From positions 868,001-932,000 of the forward strand of contig JASNYI010000002.1 of NCBI GenBank assembly GCA_048500275.1: a DNA stretch of 64,000 bases, written 5' to 3'. The number at the start of each line of letters is the position of its first letter. The stretch's first letter is position 1. Positions 15,396-24,203 of this stretch are shown in pieces. Made by a program: the position numbers and the translations under genes. Under the pieces are notes generated by a model, which saw nothing but the letters and a program-made list of their open reading frames with translations, had not been told where the DNA came from and ran no database searches. This DNA is from UBA5066 sp048500275. Its GTDB lineage: Bacteria > Acidobacteriota > Thermoanaerobaculia > UBA5066.

Positions 15396-17342
15396 GTGCT
15401 CTACCGGCTCGAGCGCGTCCACAAGGGCTTCGGAACGAAGACCGTCCTCTCGGGCGCCACCTGGCAGCACGATCCCGGGCGCGTCGCGGGTCTCGTCGGC
15501 CGCAACGGAGCGGGCAAGTCGACCCTCCTGCGGATCGTCCAGGGGCTCGTGGAACCCGACGCGGGGCGCGTCCTCGTCGCGGGCGGAACGACGTTCGCCT
15601 CCCTCGAGCAGGCCGTCGAGCCCGAGGGAGAGGAACCTCTCCGCGACTTCGTGGCCCGCGCGCAGGAAGGGCTTCGCGGCCTCGAGGGCGAGATGCGGCG
15701 CCTCGAGGGGGCGATCGCCGCGGCCGCCGCCTCGCCCGGGGCGGCCGGGGCCGTCGAGCCGCTCCTGGCCGAGCACGACGCCCTCCGCGAGCGCTTCGAG
15801 CGTAACGGGGGCTACGAGGCCGACGCGCGCGTCGACCGCGTCCTCCTCGGCGTCGGGCTGCCGCGGGAGACGTGGGAGCGCCCCGTGGGGGAGCTGTCGG
15901 GCGGGCAGAAGCACCGGGCCCAGATGGCGCGGCTCCTCCTCGGCGACGCGACGGTCCTCCTCCTGGACGAGCCGACGAACCACCTCGACGTCGCGGGCCT
16001 CGAGTTCCTCGAGACCTGGCTCGTCGAGCGGAAGGCGTCGGCCGCGCAGGCGGCGCTCGTCGTCTCGCACGACCGGCAGTTCCTGAACGCCGTCGCCGAC
16101 CGGATCGTCGAGGTGGCCCACGGCCTCCTCGAGGAGTACCCGGGCGACTACGACGCCTACCGGAGGCTCAGGGCCGAGAGGGACCGTGTGAGGGCGAAGG
16201 CCGCCGAGGAGCAGAGGAAGCTCGTCGAGAGGACCGAGGACTTCATCCGCCGGAACATTGCCGGGCAGAAGACGAAGCAGGCGCAGGCCCGGCGGAAGAT
16301 GCTCGCGAGGCTGGAGAGGGTTGAGGCGCCCCGGGAGGACGTGGGCGAGGTGACGTTCCGGTTCGAGGAGTCGCGGGCCTCGGGCGACCGCGTCCTCGAG
16401 GTGAAGGACCTCGTCCCCGGCTACCCCGAGACGGGACCTCTCCTCTCGCCCGTGTCGTTCCTTCTCCGGCGGGGCGAGCGCATCGCGCTCTGGGGGCCGA
16501 ACGGCTGCGGCAAGACGACGCTCCTCCGGACGATGGCGCGGGTCCTGCCCGCGATGGGGGGCCGCGCCGTCCCCGGCACGGGGGTCCTCGTCGGGTACTA
16601 CGACCAGGAGATGCGGGACCTGCCGCCGGCGTGGACGGTCCTCGACGTCGTCCGCGACCTCGACCCCACTCTCCTCGACGGCGAGGCGCGCGACTTCCTC
16701 GCCCTCTTCGATTTCCGGGGCGACGAGGTGGAGCAGAAGGTCGGGACGCTCTCGGGGGGCGAGAAGGGGCGTCTTTCCCTCGCCCGGATCGTCTTCGGCG
16801 GCGCGAACCTCCTCCTCCTCGACGAGCCGACGAATCACCTCGACCTCGACTCGCGCGAGCGGCTCGAGGAGGCGCTCCTCGATTTCGAGGGGACGATCGT
16901 CTTCGTCTCGCACGACCGCTGGTTCGTCGACCGTATCGCCACGCACGTCCTCGAGATCCGCGGGCGCGAGGCGGTCCTCTGGCCCGGAGGCTTCTCGGAC
17001 CTCTCGCGGCGACAGGCCGCGGAGCGGGCCCGGGGGGACGCGCCTTCCCGCCCCGTCGCCCAGGAGCCGGCGCCGCGGGGCGTGCGGCGGCCCGACCGCC
17101 AGGCGGAGCGCCAGCGGGCGAAGGCCCGCCGGGAGGTCGAGACGCTCGAGCAGGAGGTCGCCCGGCTGGAGGAGCGGATCCGGCAGGTCGACGCCGCGCT
17201 CGCCGACCCTGCCTCCTGGAAGGACGGCCCGCGGACGCGCGAGCTGACCCTCTCGCGCGAGGAGGCCCGCAGGGCGCTGGACGGGCGCTACGCCGCGTGG
17301 GAATCCGCGGTGAAGGCTCTCGAGGAGGAGGTCCCCGCGTGA
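15396..17342 (+). CDS. ABC-F ATPase (Uup-like)
   Basis: A 648-residue soluble protein with two ABC ATPase domains and no membrane part. Walker A motifs are GRNGAGKST and GPNGCGKTT; signatures are LSGGQKHR and LSGGEKGR; both Walker B segments read LLLDEPTNHLD. The inter-domain linker (about 255-315) is long and charged, and the C-terminus (about 555-645) is a coiled coil (RREVETLEQEVARLEERI) as in Uup. ABC-F proteins act on ribosomes or, for Uup, in translation and genome stability. The GTG has TATCCT six bases upstream. The stop overlaps the cinA start by four bases. Confidence 0.92.
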   Translation: MLYRLERVHKGFGTKTVLSGATWQHDPGRVAGLVGRNGAGKSTLLRIVQGLVEPDAGRVLVAGGTTFASLEQAVEPEGEEPLRDFVARAQEGLRGLEGEMRRLEGAIAAAAASPGAAGAVEPLLAEHDALRERFERNGGYEADARVDRVLLGVGLPRETWERPVGELSGGQKHRAQMARLLLGDATVLLLDEPTNHLDVAGLEFLETWLVERKASAAQAALVVSHDRQFLNAVADRIVEVAHGLLEEYPGDYDAYRRLRAERDRVRAKAAEEQRKLVERTEDFIRRNIAGQKTKQAQARRKMLARLERVEAPREDVGEVTFRFEESRASGDRVLEVKDLVPGYPETGPLLSPVSFLLRRGERIALWGPNGCGKTTLLRTMARVLPAMGGRAVPGTGVLVGYYDQEMRDLPPAWTVLDVVRDLDPTLLDGEARDFLALFDFRGDEVEQKVGTLSGGEKGRLSLARIVFGGANLLLLDEPTNHLDLDSRERLEEALLDFEGTIVFVSHDRWFVDRIATHVLEIRGREAVLWPGGFSDLSRRQAAERARGDAPSRPVAQEPAPRGVRRPDRQAERQRAKARREVETLEQEVARLEERIRQVDAALADPASWKDGPRTRELTLSREEARRALDGRYAAWESAVKALEEEVPA

Positions 17343-18598
17343 CGTCCACCGCCTCGATCCTGGCCGTCGGGAGCGAGCTCCTCGGGACGACGCGTCTCGA
17401 CACCAACTCCCTCTTCCTCACGGGCGAGCTGGAGGCGATCGGGATTCGGGTCGTGAGGAAGGCCTGCGTCGGGGACTCGTGGGACGACCTCCTCGCCGAG
17501 CTGGGGCACGGACTCGCGCGGGCGCCGCTCCTCGTGGTCACCGGGGGCCTCGGGCCGACGGAAGACGACCGGACGAAGGAGGCCGTGGCGGCGCTCCTGG
17601 GCCGCAGGCTCGTCCGCGACGAGGAGATCCTCGCCCGGCTCCGCGAGCGCTTCCGAAAGCGCGGCCGGGAGATGCCCGACGTCAACGCCAAGCAGGCCGA
17701 CGTCGTCGAGGGGGCGGTCGTCCTCCCGAACCGGAACGGCACGGCGCCGGCGTACCTGGTCGAGGCGGAGGGGAAGACGATCGTCCTCCTGCCCGGCGTG
17801 CCGAGGGAGATGAAGGCGATCTTCGTCGAGAGCGTCGTCCCGCGCCTCCGGCCGTCCGGGACCCCCAGCGGGATCCACCGCCGCGTCCTGAAGGTCGTCG
17901 GGCTCGGCGAGAGCTCCGTGGAGGAGCTCGTCCGCCCGGTCTACGAGGCCCACCGGGGACACGACGTGACGATCCTCGCGTCGGCGCCGGGGGAGGTCCA
18001 GCTCCACTTCGCGGCCCGCGGGAGCCGGGAAGAGGCGGCGATGGCGCTCGACGCGGTCGAGGCGGACTTCCGGTCGGCGGTCGGAGGCGCCCTCTTCGGG
18101 CGCGACGACGAGACGCTCGAGGGGGTCGTCGTCGCGCTGCTCCGGGACGCGGGGCTCACCGTGGCCCTGGCCGAGTCGTGCACGGGGGGGCTCGTCTCCG
18201 CGCGGGTCACCGATGCGCCCGGGGCGTCGGCCTGCTTTCCGGGCGGAGTCGTCGCCTACTCGAACGAGGCGAAGGTCGCCCTCCTCGGGGTCTCCCCGGA
18301 GACGCTCGAGAGGCACGGCGCCGTCTCCGCCGAGGTCGCACGGGAGATGGCCGCGGGGGCCCGGCGCCGCTTCGGCGCCTCGGCGGGGCTCGGCGTCACC
18401 GGTGTGGCAGGGCCCACGGGCGGGACGCCGGAGAAGCCGGTGGGGACCGTCCACCTGGCCCTGGAAGCCGCGGACGCAGCGGCGCTCGACGAGAGGCTCG
18501 TCCTTCCGGGAGACCGTGCGATGGTGAGGCGCTGGACGTCGTCGGCCGCGCTGGCGATGATCCGCCGCTGGGTGGTGAAGAGGGGGGAGACCTTGTGA
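17339..18598 (+). CDS. cinA: CinA: damage-inducible protein / NMN amidohydrolase
   Basis: The 419-residue protein has the N-terminal COG1058 molybdopterin-binding-like domain (ILAVGSELLGTTRLDTNSLF, VVTGGLGPTEDDRTKEAVA) with ADP-ribose pyrophosphatase-type activity in the family, and the C-terminal PncC amidase domain (LAESCTGGLVSARVTDAPGA, VTGVAGPTGGTPEKPVGTV) that deamidates NMN. Length agrees with full CinA (about 415). Start GTG overlaps the ABC-F stop (GTGA) and its own stop overlaps gpsA the same way. The role is NAD metabolite recycling and repair. Confidence 0.93.
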   Translation: MTSTASILAVGSELLGTTRLDTNSLFLTGELEAIGIRVVRKACVGDSWDDLLAELGHGLARAPLLVVTGGLGPTEDDRTKEAVAALLGRRLVRDEEILARLRERFRKRGREMPDVNAKQADVVEGAVVLPNRNGTAPAYLVEAEGKTIVLLPGVPREMKAIFVESVVPRLRPSGTPSGIHRRVLKVVGLGESSVEELVRPVYEAHRGHDVTILASAPGEVQLHFAARGSREEAAMALDAVEADFRSAVGGALFGRDDETLEGVVVALLRDAGLTVALAESCTGGLVSARVTDAPGASACFPGGVVAYSNEAKVALLGVSPETLERHGAVSAEVAREMAAGARRRFGASAGLGVTGVAGPTGGTPEKPVGTVHLALEAADAAALDERLVLPGDRAMVRRWTSSAALAMIRRWVVKRGETL

Positions 18599-19596
18599 AA
18601 AAGATCGCGATCGTCGGAACCGGGGCGTGGGGGACGGCCCTCGCCACCCACGGCGCCAGGGCCGGCCTCGCCGTGAGCCTTCTCGGCTACCGGGCCGACA
18701 TCGTCGACGAGATGGTCCGGACGCGGGCGCACCCGTCGCTCCCCGGGGCGGAGCCGCTTCCCGCCCTCATCGAGCCGACGATGAGCCCGGAAGAGGCCTT
18801 CGACGAGGCCGAGGCCGTCCTCTGGTCGGTCTCGGTCCAGTGGACCGCGAGCGAGCTGACCCGGCTTCGGGAGTTCCTGGGGCGGGGGACGCCGATCGTC
18901 TCGACCTCGAAGGGGATCGAGATGGGGACCCACCGTCGGACGACCCAGATGATGCGCGACATCCTCGGGCCCGAGGTCCCGGTCGCGGTCCTCTCCGGGC
19001 CGACGTTCGCCGTCGAGGTCGCCCGCGGGCTGCCGGCGGCGGCGGTCGTCGCCTGCCCGGACGCGGACGTCGCGGCGCGCCTGCAGAAGGGGCTCGCCTC
19101 GCCCACCTTCCGCCTCTACCGCTCGACGGACGTCGTCGGGATCGAGATCTCGGGAGCGACGAAGAACGTCATCGCGATCGCGGCGGGAATCGTGGACGGC
19201 TTGAGGCTCGGGCACAACACGAGGGCGGCGCTCCTCACGCGGGCCCTCGCCGAGATCCGCCGGCTGGGAACGCGCCTGGGCGGCCTGCCGGAGACCTTCG
19301 CCGGCCTGGCGGGAGTCGGGGACCTGATCCTGACGGCGACGGGCGACCTCTCGCGGAACCGGCGCGTCGGCCTCGCGCTCGCCTCGGGGCGGAGCGTCGA
19401 CGAGGCGCTCGCGGCCCTCGGCGGAGAGGTGGCCGAGGGGGTCCCCACGGCCGGCGCGATCGTCGAGCTGGCGCGAAGCGTCGACGTGGAGATGCCGATC
19501 TCCGAGACGGTTGCGGCCATCCTCGCCGGTACCTTCGCGCCCCGCGAGGCGGTGTCGCGCCTGATGACCCGATCGTTGAAGGAGGAGGGAAGCTGA
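18595..19596 (+). CDS. gpsA: Glycerol-3-phosphate dehydrogenase [NAD(P)+]
   Basis: GpsA reduces dihydroxyacetone phosphate to sn-glycerol 3-phosphate for phospholipid synthesis. The 333-residue protein starts KKIAIVGTGAWGTALATHGA, the dinucleotide-binding loop, and has the family segments STSKGIE, VLSGPTFAVEVARGLPAA, the catalytic-lysine region EISGATKNVIAIAAGI, and GLAGVGDLILTATGDLSRNR. The GTG at 18595 overlaps the cinA stop by four bases. A run of GGAGG at its end may serve the next gene. Confidence 0.96.
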   Translation: MKKIAIVGTGAWGTALATHGARAGLAVSLLGYRADIVDEMVRTRAHPSLPGAEPLPALIEPTMSPEEAFDEAEAVLWSVSVQWTASELTRLREFLGRGTPIVSTSKGIEMGTHRRTTQMMRDILGPEVPVAVLSGPTFAVEVARGLPAAAVVACPDADVAARLQKGLASPTFRLYRSTDVVGIEISGATKNVIAIAAGIVDGLRLGHNTRAALLTRALAEIRRLGTRLGGLPETFAGLAGVGDLILTATGDLSRNRRVGLALASGRSVDEALAALGGEVAEGVPTAGAIVELARSVDVEMPISETVAAILAGTFAPREAVSRLMTRSLKEEGS

Positions 19597-19610
19597 GCGG
19601 GAACGCGGTC

Positions 19611-20654
19611 GTGGACGCGGAAAGGAACGGCAATCCCGGGGACGACCGCCTCCCTCTCTTCGTCGTCGAGGACCCCCGCGTGAGCTACGCGCGGGTGGAC
19701 CGGCCGGGCGACGAGCCGCCGGCCGTACGGAGCCTCCTCGACGTCGCCGTCCTCGACATGCACCACGGCTTCGCGAACCTCGGGCACGCCTCCGTCGTCG
19801 ACCGGCTGATGCGGATCGGCCAGGAGGAAAGGCGGCGGCTCGGGCCCGGGACTCCGGGCGTGAGGGTCGTGTCGTACGACGTGAGGCTGGGGGGCGCCGT
19901 CCCGTCCGCTCCGTCGCGATTCGCGCTCGTCGTCGGGACGGGCGGACCGGGGGCGCTCGACCCTCGCGAGAACGACGGCGTCTCGCCGTACGCGCAGGGG
20001 GTCCGGGAAGACCCGTCGTGGGAAGCCCCTCTCTGGCGCTTCTTCGACGGCTTGCGCCATTCGGAGACGAGCGGTTTCCTGGGCATCTGCCACAGCTTCG
20101 GCCTCCTGGCCCGCTGGGCGGGTTTCGGAAAGGCCGTCCTGCGCCCAAGAGAGAAGGGGAAGAGCGCGGGAGTGGTCGGAAACGTGCTGACGGAGGTGGC
20201 CCTCGGCCACCCGTGGTTCGGGGGGCTCTATCGGGCGAGCGCCGGCGGGACGATCCAGGTTCTCGACAGCAGGCTCTTCGACATCCTCCCGACGGGCCGG
20301 GGCTCCGCGCGGGTCCTCGCGCACGAGACGACGCCGGCCGGAAGCCGAGGCGAGGCGGTCACCATGGTCGAGCTCGAGCGGTTTGCCGACGGTGTTCCCC
20401 GCGTCTGGGCGGTGAACCACCACCCGGAGATCGGCGACGCCGGCGAGCAGCGGGCTCGGCTCCTCAGGATCGCGGCCTCCCGCCAGCTGAGCGAGGAGTG
20501 GCTCCAGGAGCGGATCCAGGCGCTCGAGGCGTGGAACGCCTCCGATGCCGCGGAGAGGAAGCTCCAGGCCACGTCGTCCTACACGTTCGAGGGGCCCGTC
20601 CGCGCGATCCTCGCGCGGGCCCTGGAGGCGCGCCGACAGGCCGCCGGCGCCTGA
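19611..20654 (+). CDS. Class I glutamine-amidotransferase-like protein, unknown
   Basis: The protein (347 residues from GTG 19611) carries a class I GATase triad: C160 in GFLGICHSFG, and H271 and E273 in AVNHHPEIGD. These are the residues that hydrolyse glutamine or a related amide in GMP synthase-type domains. No partner synthase domain is fused, and the N-terminal 90 residues match nothing I recognise. The start is unsure: a GGAGG run just upstream would suit a rare CTG at 19593, while GTG 19611 lacks a well-placed ribosome-binding site. It closes the cinA-gpsA run. Function is open. Confidence 0.65.
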   Translation: MDAERNGNPGDDRLPLFVVEDPRVSYARVDRPGDEPPAVRSLLDVAVLDMHHGFANLGHASVVDRLMRIGQEERRRLGPGTPGVRVVSYDVRLGGAVPSAPSRFALVVGTGGPGALDPRENDGVSPYAQGVREDPSWEAPLWRFFDGLRHSETSGFLGICHSFGLLARWAGFGKAVLRPREKGKSAGVVGNVLTEVALGHPWFGGLYRASAGGTIQVLDSRLFDILPTGRGSARVLAHETTPAGSRGEAVTMVELERFADGVPRVWAVNHHPEIGDAGEQRARLLRIAASRQLSEEWLQERIQALEAWNASDAAERKLQATSSYTFEGPVRAILARALEARRQAAGA

Positions 20655-20661
20655 AGCGGGG

Positions 20662-20973
20662 TCAGATCGTGCCGTGGAGGTCGCAGTGATCGCCGTGGAG
20701 GTGGTGCAGCGCGCCGTCGACGAGGTAGTCGACGTGGTCCCCGTGCGGGACGGCGGGATGCCCGCAGCCGGGGTGGTGCTTCGCCGGGCACTCGACGGGG
20801 GCGCAGGCGGCCGGGTGGCCCCGGTCCACGTCCAGGACGTGCTCGGCGACGCCGGCGGGGGCAGGCGAGTGGAGGTGCCCGTCGTGGAGATAATCGGCGT
20901 GATCGCCATGACGAACGACCCTGTGACCGCATCCCGGCCCGTGCTCGTGCGGATGATCCTCCCGGTGCTCCAC
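20662..20973 (-). CDS. Histidine-rich putative zinc-binding protein
   Basis: The 103-residue product is dominated by His, Asp, Gly and Cys. A motif of the form HGDHxDYLxDGxLH occurs twice, each after a PGCGH, and a CAPVEC and a GDHCD add cysteine ligands. It has no signal peptide or membrane helix. It faces znuACB across a 71-base gap, so a zinc-storage, delivery or sensing role is likely. The GTG at 20973 is chosen because GAGGAGG lies about ten bases upstream; a TTG at 21027 would add 18 residues. Its stop codon lies within a GGGGTCAGATC string like the ends of the palindrome at 949-1012. Confidence 0.7.
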   Translation of the reverse strand: MEHREDHPHEHGPGCGHRVVRHGDHADYLHDGHLHSPAPAGVAEHVLDVDRGHPAACAPVECPAKHHPGCGHPAVPHGDHVDYLVDGALHHLHGDHCDLHGTI

Positions 20974-21044
20974 GGCGTGTCGCCCTCCTCGACGAGCAGC
21001 ATCGTCCGTATCGCCTCCCGCGGTCAAGCGGAGCCGGAAGCCGC

Positions 21045-22043
21045 ATGACGCCGGCCTCCCGCCTCTCTGTCGTCCTGCTCGGGCTCCTCGTCCCCGCGCT
21101 CGCGGGCTGCGGCGGCCGGGGACCGTCGCCCGCCGGGGACTCTCCCGTGGCCGTGGTGACGATCGCGCCCCTGGCGGACCTGGTCCGGAGCGTCGCCGGT
21201 CCCGGCTGGACGGTGCGGACCGTCATCCCGCCCGGGACCTCGCCCCACGTCTTCGAGCCGGCCCCGTCCGACCTGAGGAAGCTCGTCGGCGCGCGGGTCG
21301 TGGTGGTGGTGGGGGCGGGTTACGACGACTGGATGCGGAAGGTGCTCGCGGCGAGCGCCTCGGACGCCCGCGTCCACGACGCGGCCGAGTCGATCGACGT
21401 CGGGCCGGGCCGTTGCGCGGTCGAGGGCGACCACGATCACGAGGGCGACCACGCCGCGGTCGTGGAAGCTCCCGGGAACGCGGGCGGCCACGAGGGCCAC
21501 GCCCACGGCGTCCTCGGCGAGGACCCTCACTGGTGGCTCTCGCCGGTCCTGGCGGCGCGGAGCCTGTGGCCGCTGGCCGAGGCGTTCGCCGCCGTCGACC
21601 CGATCCACGCCGAGGAGTACCGCCGGCGGGCGGCGCAGACGGCGCAGGGGCTCGTCTCGCTGGACGCCGAGCTGGCCGGGCTGCTCGCGCCGCTCCGCGG
21701 AAAGAGGTTCGTGTCGGCCCACCGGGCCTGGGTCTACTTCGCCGACCGGTACGGCCTCACGGAGGCGGCTTCCATCGAGCCGATCCCGGGCCGCGAGCCC
21801 TCGCCGCGCGAGCTGAAGGCCCTCGTCGAGGAGGGAAGGAGGGGCGGGCTCGGCCGTCTCTTCACGGAGCCGCAGTTCCCCCCGGCGGCGGCGCGGGTCG
21901 TGGCGCGGGAAGCGGGCCTCGCCCTGACGCTCGTCGACCCGATCGGCGGCGTCCCCGGGAGAGAGACGTATCCTGAGCTGATGCGCTTCAACGCCGCCGC
22001 CTTCCGCAGCGGGCTCCTCGACGGCCCCGGAGGGCCGGAGTGA
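21045..22043 (+). CDS. znuA: Zinc ABC transporter substrate-binding lipoprotein
   Basis: ZnuA captures Zn2+ in the periplasm for ZnuBC. The 332-residue protein has a lipobox LAGC with C22 as the probable lipidated residue. The cluster-A-I fold is shown by IAPLADLVRSVAG, PPGTSPHVFEP (first metal histidine), a His/Asp/Glu-rich loop (GDHDHEGDH to GGHEGHAHG), DPHWWLSP, and the FVSAHRAW and FTEPQFPP segments. The His-rich loop is typical of zinc rather than manganese binding proteins. The stop overlaps znuC by four bases (GTGA). Confidence 0.94.
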   Translation: MTPASRLSVVLLGLLVPALAGCGGRGPSPAGDSPVAVVTIAPLADLVRSVAGPGWTVRTVIPPGTSPHVFEPAPSDLRKLVGARVVVVVGAGYDDWMRKVLAASASDARVHDAAESIDVGPGRCAVEGDHDHEGDHAAVVEAPGNAGGHEGHAHGVLGEDPHWWLSPVLAARSLWPLAEAFAAVDPIHAEEYRRRAAQTAQGLVSLDAELAGLLAPLRGKRFVSAHRAWVYFADRYGLTEAASIEPIPGREPSPRELKALVEEGRRGGLGRLFTEPQFPPAAARVVAREAGLALTLVDPIGGVPGRETYPELMRFNAAAFRSGLLDGPGGPE

Positions 22044-22699
22044 GCATCGCGGTACGCTTCGAGGACGTCTCGGTCTCCTTCGGCGGCCGCAGGGCGGTCT
22101 CCTCGATCTCCTTCACGATCCCCGCCGGCCGGCGGACCGCCCTCGTCGGCCCGAACGGGGGGGGCAAGACGACTCTCGCCAGGATCCTCCTCGGCCTCCT
22201 CGCGCCGGAGAGCGGGAGGGTCGCCTTCCTCGACGGGGAGGGGCGCGAGCTCCCGCGCCCGCGCATCGGCTACCTCCCGCAGCGTTCGACGCTCTCCCCG
22301 CAGGCGCCCGTGACGGGCCTCGACCTCGTCGGCCTGGCGCTCGAACCCGGCCCCGGCTTCGGCATGTCCCGGGCCGTGGAGGCCGAGGCCCGGCGGGCCC
22401 TCTCGCGGGCGGGGCTCGACGAGGAGCTCGCCACCCGTCCCGTGGGGAGACTCTCGGGAGGGCAGCGGCAGCGGGTCCTCCTCGCCCGAGCCATTGCCGG
22501 CACCCCCGCCCTCCTCCTCCTCGACGAGCCCGACACGGCCCTCGACGCCGAGGGGATGAAGACCCTGCGCCGGCTGATGGCCGAAGAGGTGGCCGCCGGC
22601 CGGACGATCGTCTACGTCACGCACGACAGCGACGCGATGGGGGGAGCCGACGCCGTCTTCCGGATCGACGGCAACCTTCTCGAGGAGACCCGGACGTGA
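22040..22699 (+). CDS. znuC: Zinc ABC transporter ATP-binding protein
   Basis: The 219-residue ATPase powers zinc uptake through ZnuB. Walker A GPNGGGKTT, signature LSGGQRQR, Walker B ALLLLDEPD and the switch histidine region VYVTHDSD are present. RIGYLPQRSTLSPQAPVTG is the ZnuC/MntB-type Q-loop region. It overlaps znuA and znuB by four bases each, so the three subunits are translationally coupled. Confidence 0.93.
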   Translation: MSIAVRFEDVSVSFGGRRAVSSISFTIPAGRRTALVGPNGGGKTTLARILLGLLAPESGRVAFLDGEGRELPRPRIGYLPQRSTLSPQAPVTGLDLVGLALEPGPGFGMSRAVEAEARRALSRAGLDEELATRPVGRLSGGQRQRVLLARAIAGTPALLLLDEPDTALDAEGMKTLRRLMAEEVAAGRTIVYVTHDSDAMGGADAVFRIDGNLLEETRT

Positions 22700-23502
22700 C
22701 CGAGTTCCTCGCGTTCCCGTTCTTCCAGCGAGCCCTGGCGGCCGGCTTCGTCGTCGCCGTCGTCTGCGGCGCGCTCTCGTTCTTCGTCGTCCTGCGCCGT
22801 CTCGCCTTCGTCGGCTCGGGGGTTTCGCACGGCGCGTTCGGCGGCGTCGCCCTCGCCGCGCTCGTCGGCGCGCCTCCCGGCCTCGGGGCGCTCGTGGCCG
22901 CGGTCGCGGTCGCGCTCGCGACGGCGAAGGCGTCGGACGACGGGGAGCTGACGGAGGACACGGCCGTCGGCGTCTTCACCGTGGCCGCGATGGCCATCGG
23001 CGTCGTGGCGATCAGCTTCCTGGAGTCGAACGTCGACCTCTTCGGCCTCATGTTCGGGAACATCCTGACGGTGGACCCGAAGGACCTCCTCGCTCTCGGC
23101 GCGGCCTCGGTCCTCGTCCTCGTCCTCCTCGCTCTCTACTTCCGGCCTCTCCTCCTCGCCTCGATCGACGAGGACGGGGCGTTCGCGGCCGGGGTGAACG
23201 TCGCGCGGATGCGCCTCCTCGTCCTCGTCCTCCTCGCGCTGACGGTCGTCGTGGCGCTGAAGGTCGTCGGGATCCTCCTGGTCTCGGCTCTCCTCGTCCT
23301 CCCGGGCGCCGTCGCGAGGCCCCTCTCCTCGCGCTGGCCCGGGTTCCTCCTCGGCTCGATCGGAGCGTCGCTCGCGATGGTCCTCGGCGGGCTCCTCCTC
23401 TCCGTGGCGCTGGACGTCCCGTCGGGCGCGGCGATCATCCTGACCGGCACGCTCCTCTTCCTCGGCGCGGTCGCGGCCGGAAGGCTCCGGCGCCAGGCGT
23501 GA
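22696..23502 (+). CDS. znuB: Zinc ABC transporter permease
   Basis: A 268-residue polytopic inner-membrane protein of the ABC-3 (ZnuB/MntB/TroC) family with about eight to nine helices. Family landmarks are FLAFPFFQRALAAGFVVAV, SGVSHGAFGGVALA, LFGLMFGNILTVDPKDL and LKVVGILLVSALLVLPGAVAR. GTG start overlaps znuC; its stop overlaps the following ABC ATPase gene by four bases, tying the zinc genes to the exporter genes downstream. Confidence 0.93.
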   Translation: MTEFLAFPFFQRALAAGFVVAVVCGALSFFVVLRRLAFVGSGVSHGAFGGVALAALVGAPPGLGALVAAVAVALATAKASDDGELTEDTAVGVFTVAAMAIGVVAISFLESNVDLFGLMFGNILTVDPKDLLALGAASVLVLVLLALYFRPLLLASIDEDGAFAAGVNVARMRLLVLVLLALTVVVALKVVGILLVSALLVLPGAVARPLSSRWPGFLLGSIGASLAMVLGGLLLSVALDVPSGAAIILTGTLLFLGAVAAGRLRRQA

Positions 23503-24203
23503 CGGAACCGCTTCTCTCCGCGAAGGGCCTCACCCGGATCTACGCCGCGGGGGAGGAGCGCGTGGTGGGGGTCGAAGAGGCCACGCTCGCGCTCGGGGCC
23601 GGGGAGCTCGCCGTTCTCGCGGGGCCATCGGGAAGCGGCAAGACGACCCTCCTGAACCTCCTCGGGCTCCTCGACCGGCCCGACGCGGGCCGTCTGACGC
23701 TCCTCGGCGAGGACGTCTCGGGCCTCGACGACCGCGGCCGCGCGCGCCTCCGCCGGGAAAAGCTCGGATTCGTCTTCCAGTCGCACCAGCTCGTCCCGGT
23801 CCTTTCGGCCGAGGAGAACGTCGCCCTGGCTCTCTGGATCCGCGGACTCCCCGAGGCGGAGTGCACGGGCCGGGCGCGCTCGGCCCTCGCCGCGGTCGGC
23901 CTCGCCGGCCTCGAGGGGCGGCGCCCCGACGCGATGTCGGGCGGCCAGCGGCAGCGCGTCGCCGTCGCGAGGGCCATCGTCGGCGAGCCGGCGCTGGTCC
24001 TGGCCGACGAGCCGACGGCGTCTCTCGACTCGGAGACGGCCGCCCGGCTTCTCGACCTCTTCGACGAGCTGCACGCGCGCCGGGGCATCGCCTTCCTCTT
24101 TTCCAGCCACGACCCGCGCATCGTCGAGCGGGTGCCGAGGCGTATCCGCCTCGTGGACGGCCGGATCGCCTCCGACGAGACGAACGGCAGGGGTGCGGCT
24201 TGA
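23499..24203 (+). CDS. ABC transporter ATPase, LolD/MacB type
   Basis: The 234-residue ATPase has Walker A GPSGSGKTT, the LolD/MacB hallmark FVFQSHQLVPVLSAEENVAL, signature MSGGQRQRVAVARA, Walker B LADEPTASLD and the switch SSHDPRI. It pairs with the FtsX-type permease that overlaps its 3' end (TTGA). This family exports lipoproteins (Lol) or other substrates and acts mechanically. The LolA-like gene two positions downstream favours a lipoprotein-related function, but overlap with znuB leaves a zinc-linked envelope role possible. Confidence 0.9.
   Translation: MTEPLLSAKGLTRIYAAGEERVVGVEEATLALGAGELAVLAGPSGSGKTTLLNLLGLLDRPDAGRLTLLGEDVSGLDDRGRARLRREKLGFVFQSHQLVPVLSAEENVALALWIRGLPEAECTGRARSALAAVGLAGLEGRRPDAMSGGQRQRVAVARAIVGEPALVLADEPTASLDSETAARLLDLFDELHARRGIAFLFSSHDPRIVERVPRRIRLVDGRIASDETNGRGAA

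Noticed and set aside
12261..16946. A very long open frame (over 1500 codons) on the minus strand.
   Set aside because: It is antisense to or out of frame with the cyclase, diguanylate cyclase and ABC-F genes, and its product is Arg/Pro/Asp-rich shadow sequence. Such frames arise because stop codons are rare at this G+C.
20974..21044. A Zur operator between the His-rich gene and znuA.
   Set aside because: No convincing inverted repeat or AT-rich core was seen in the 71 bases; control by Zur remains only a guess.
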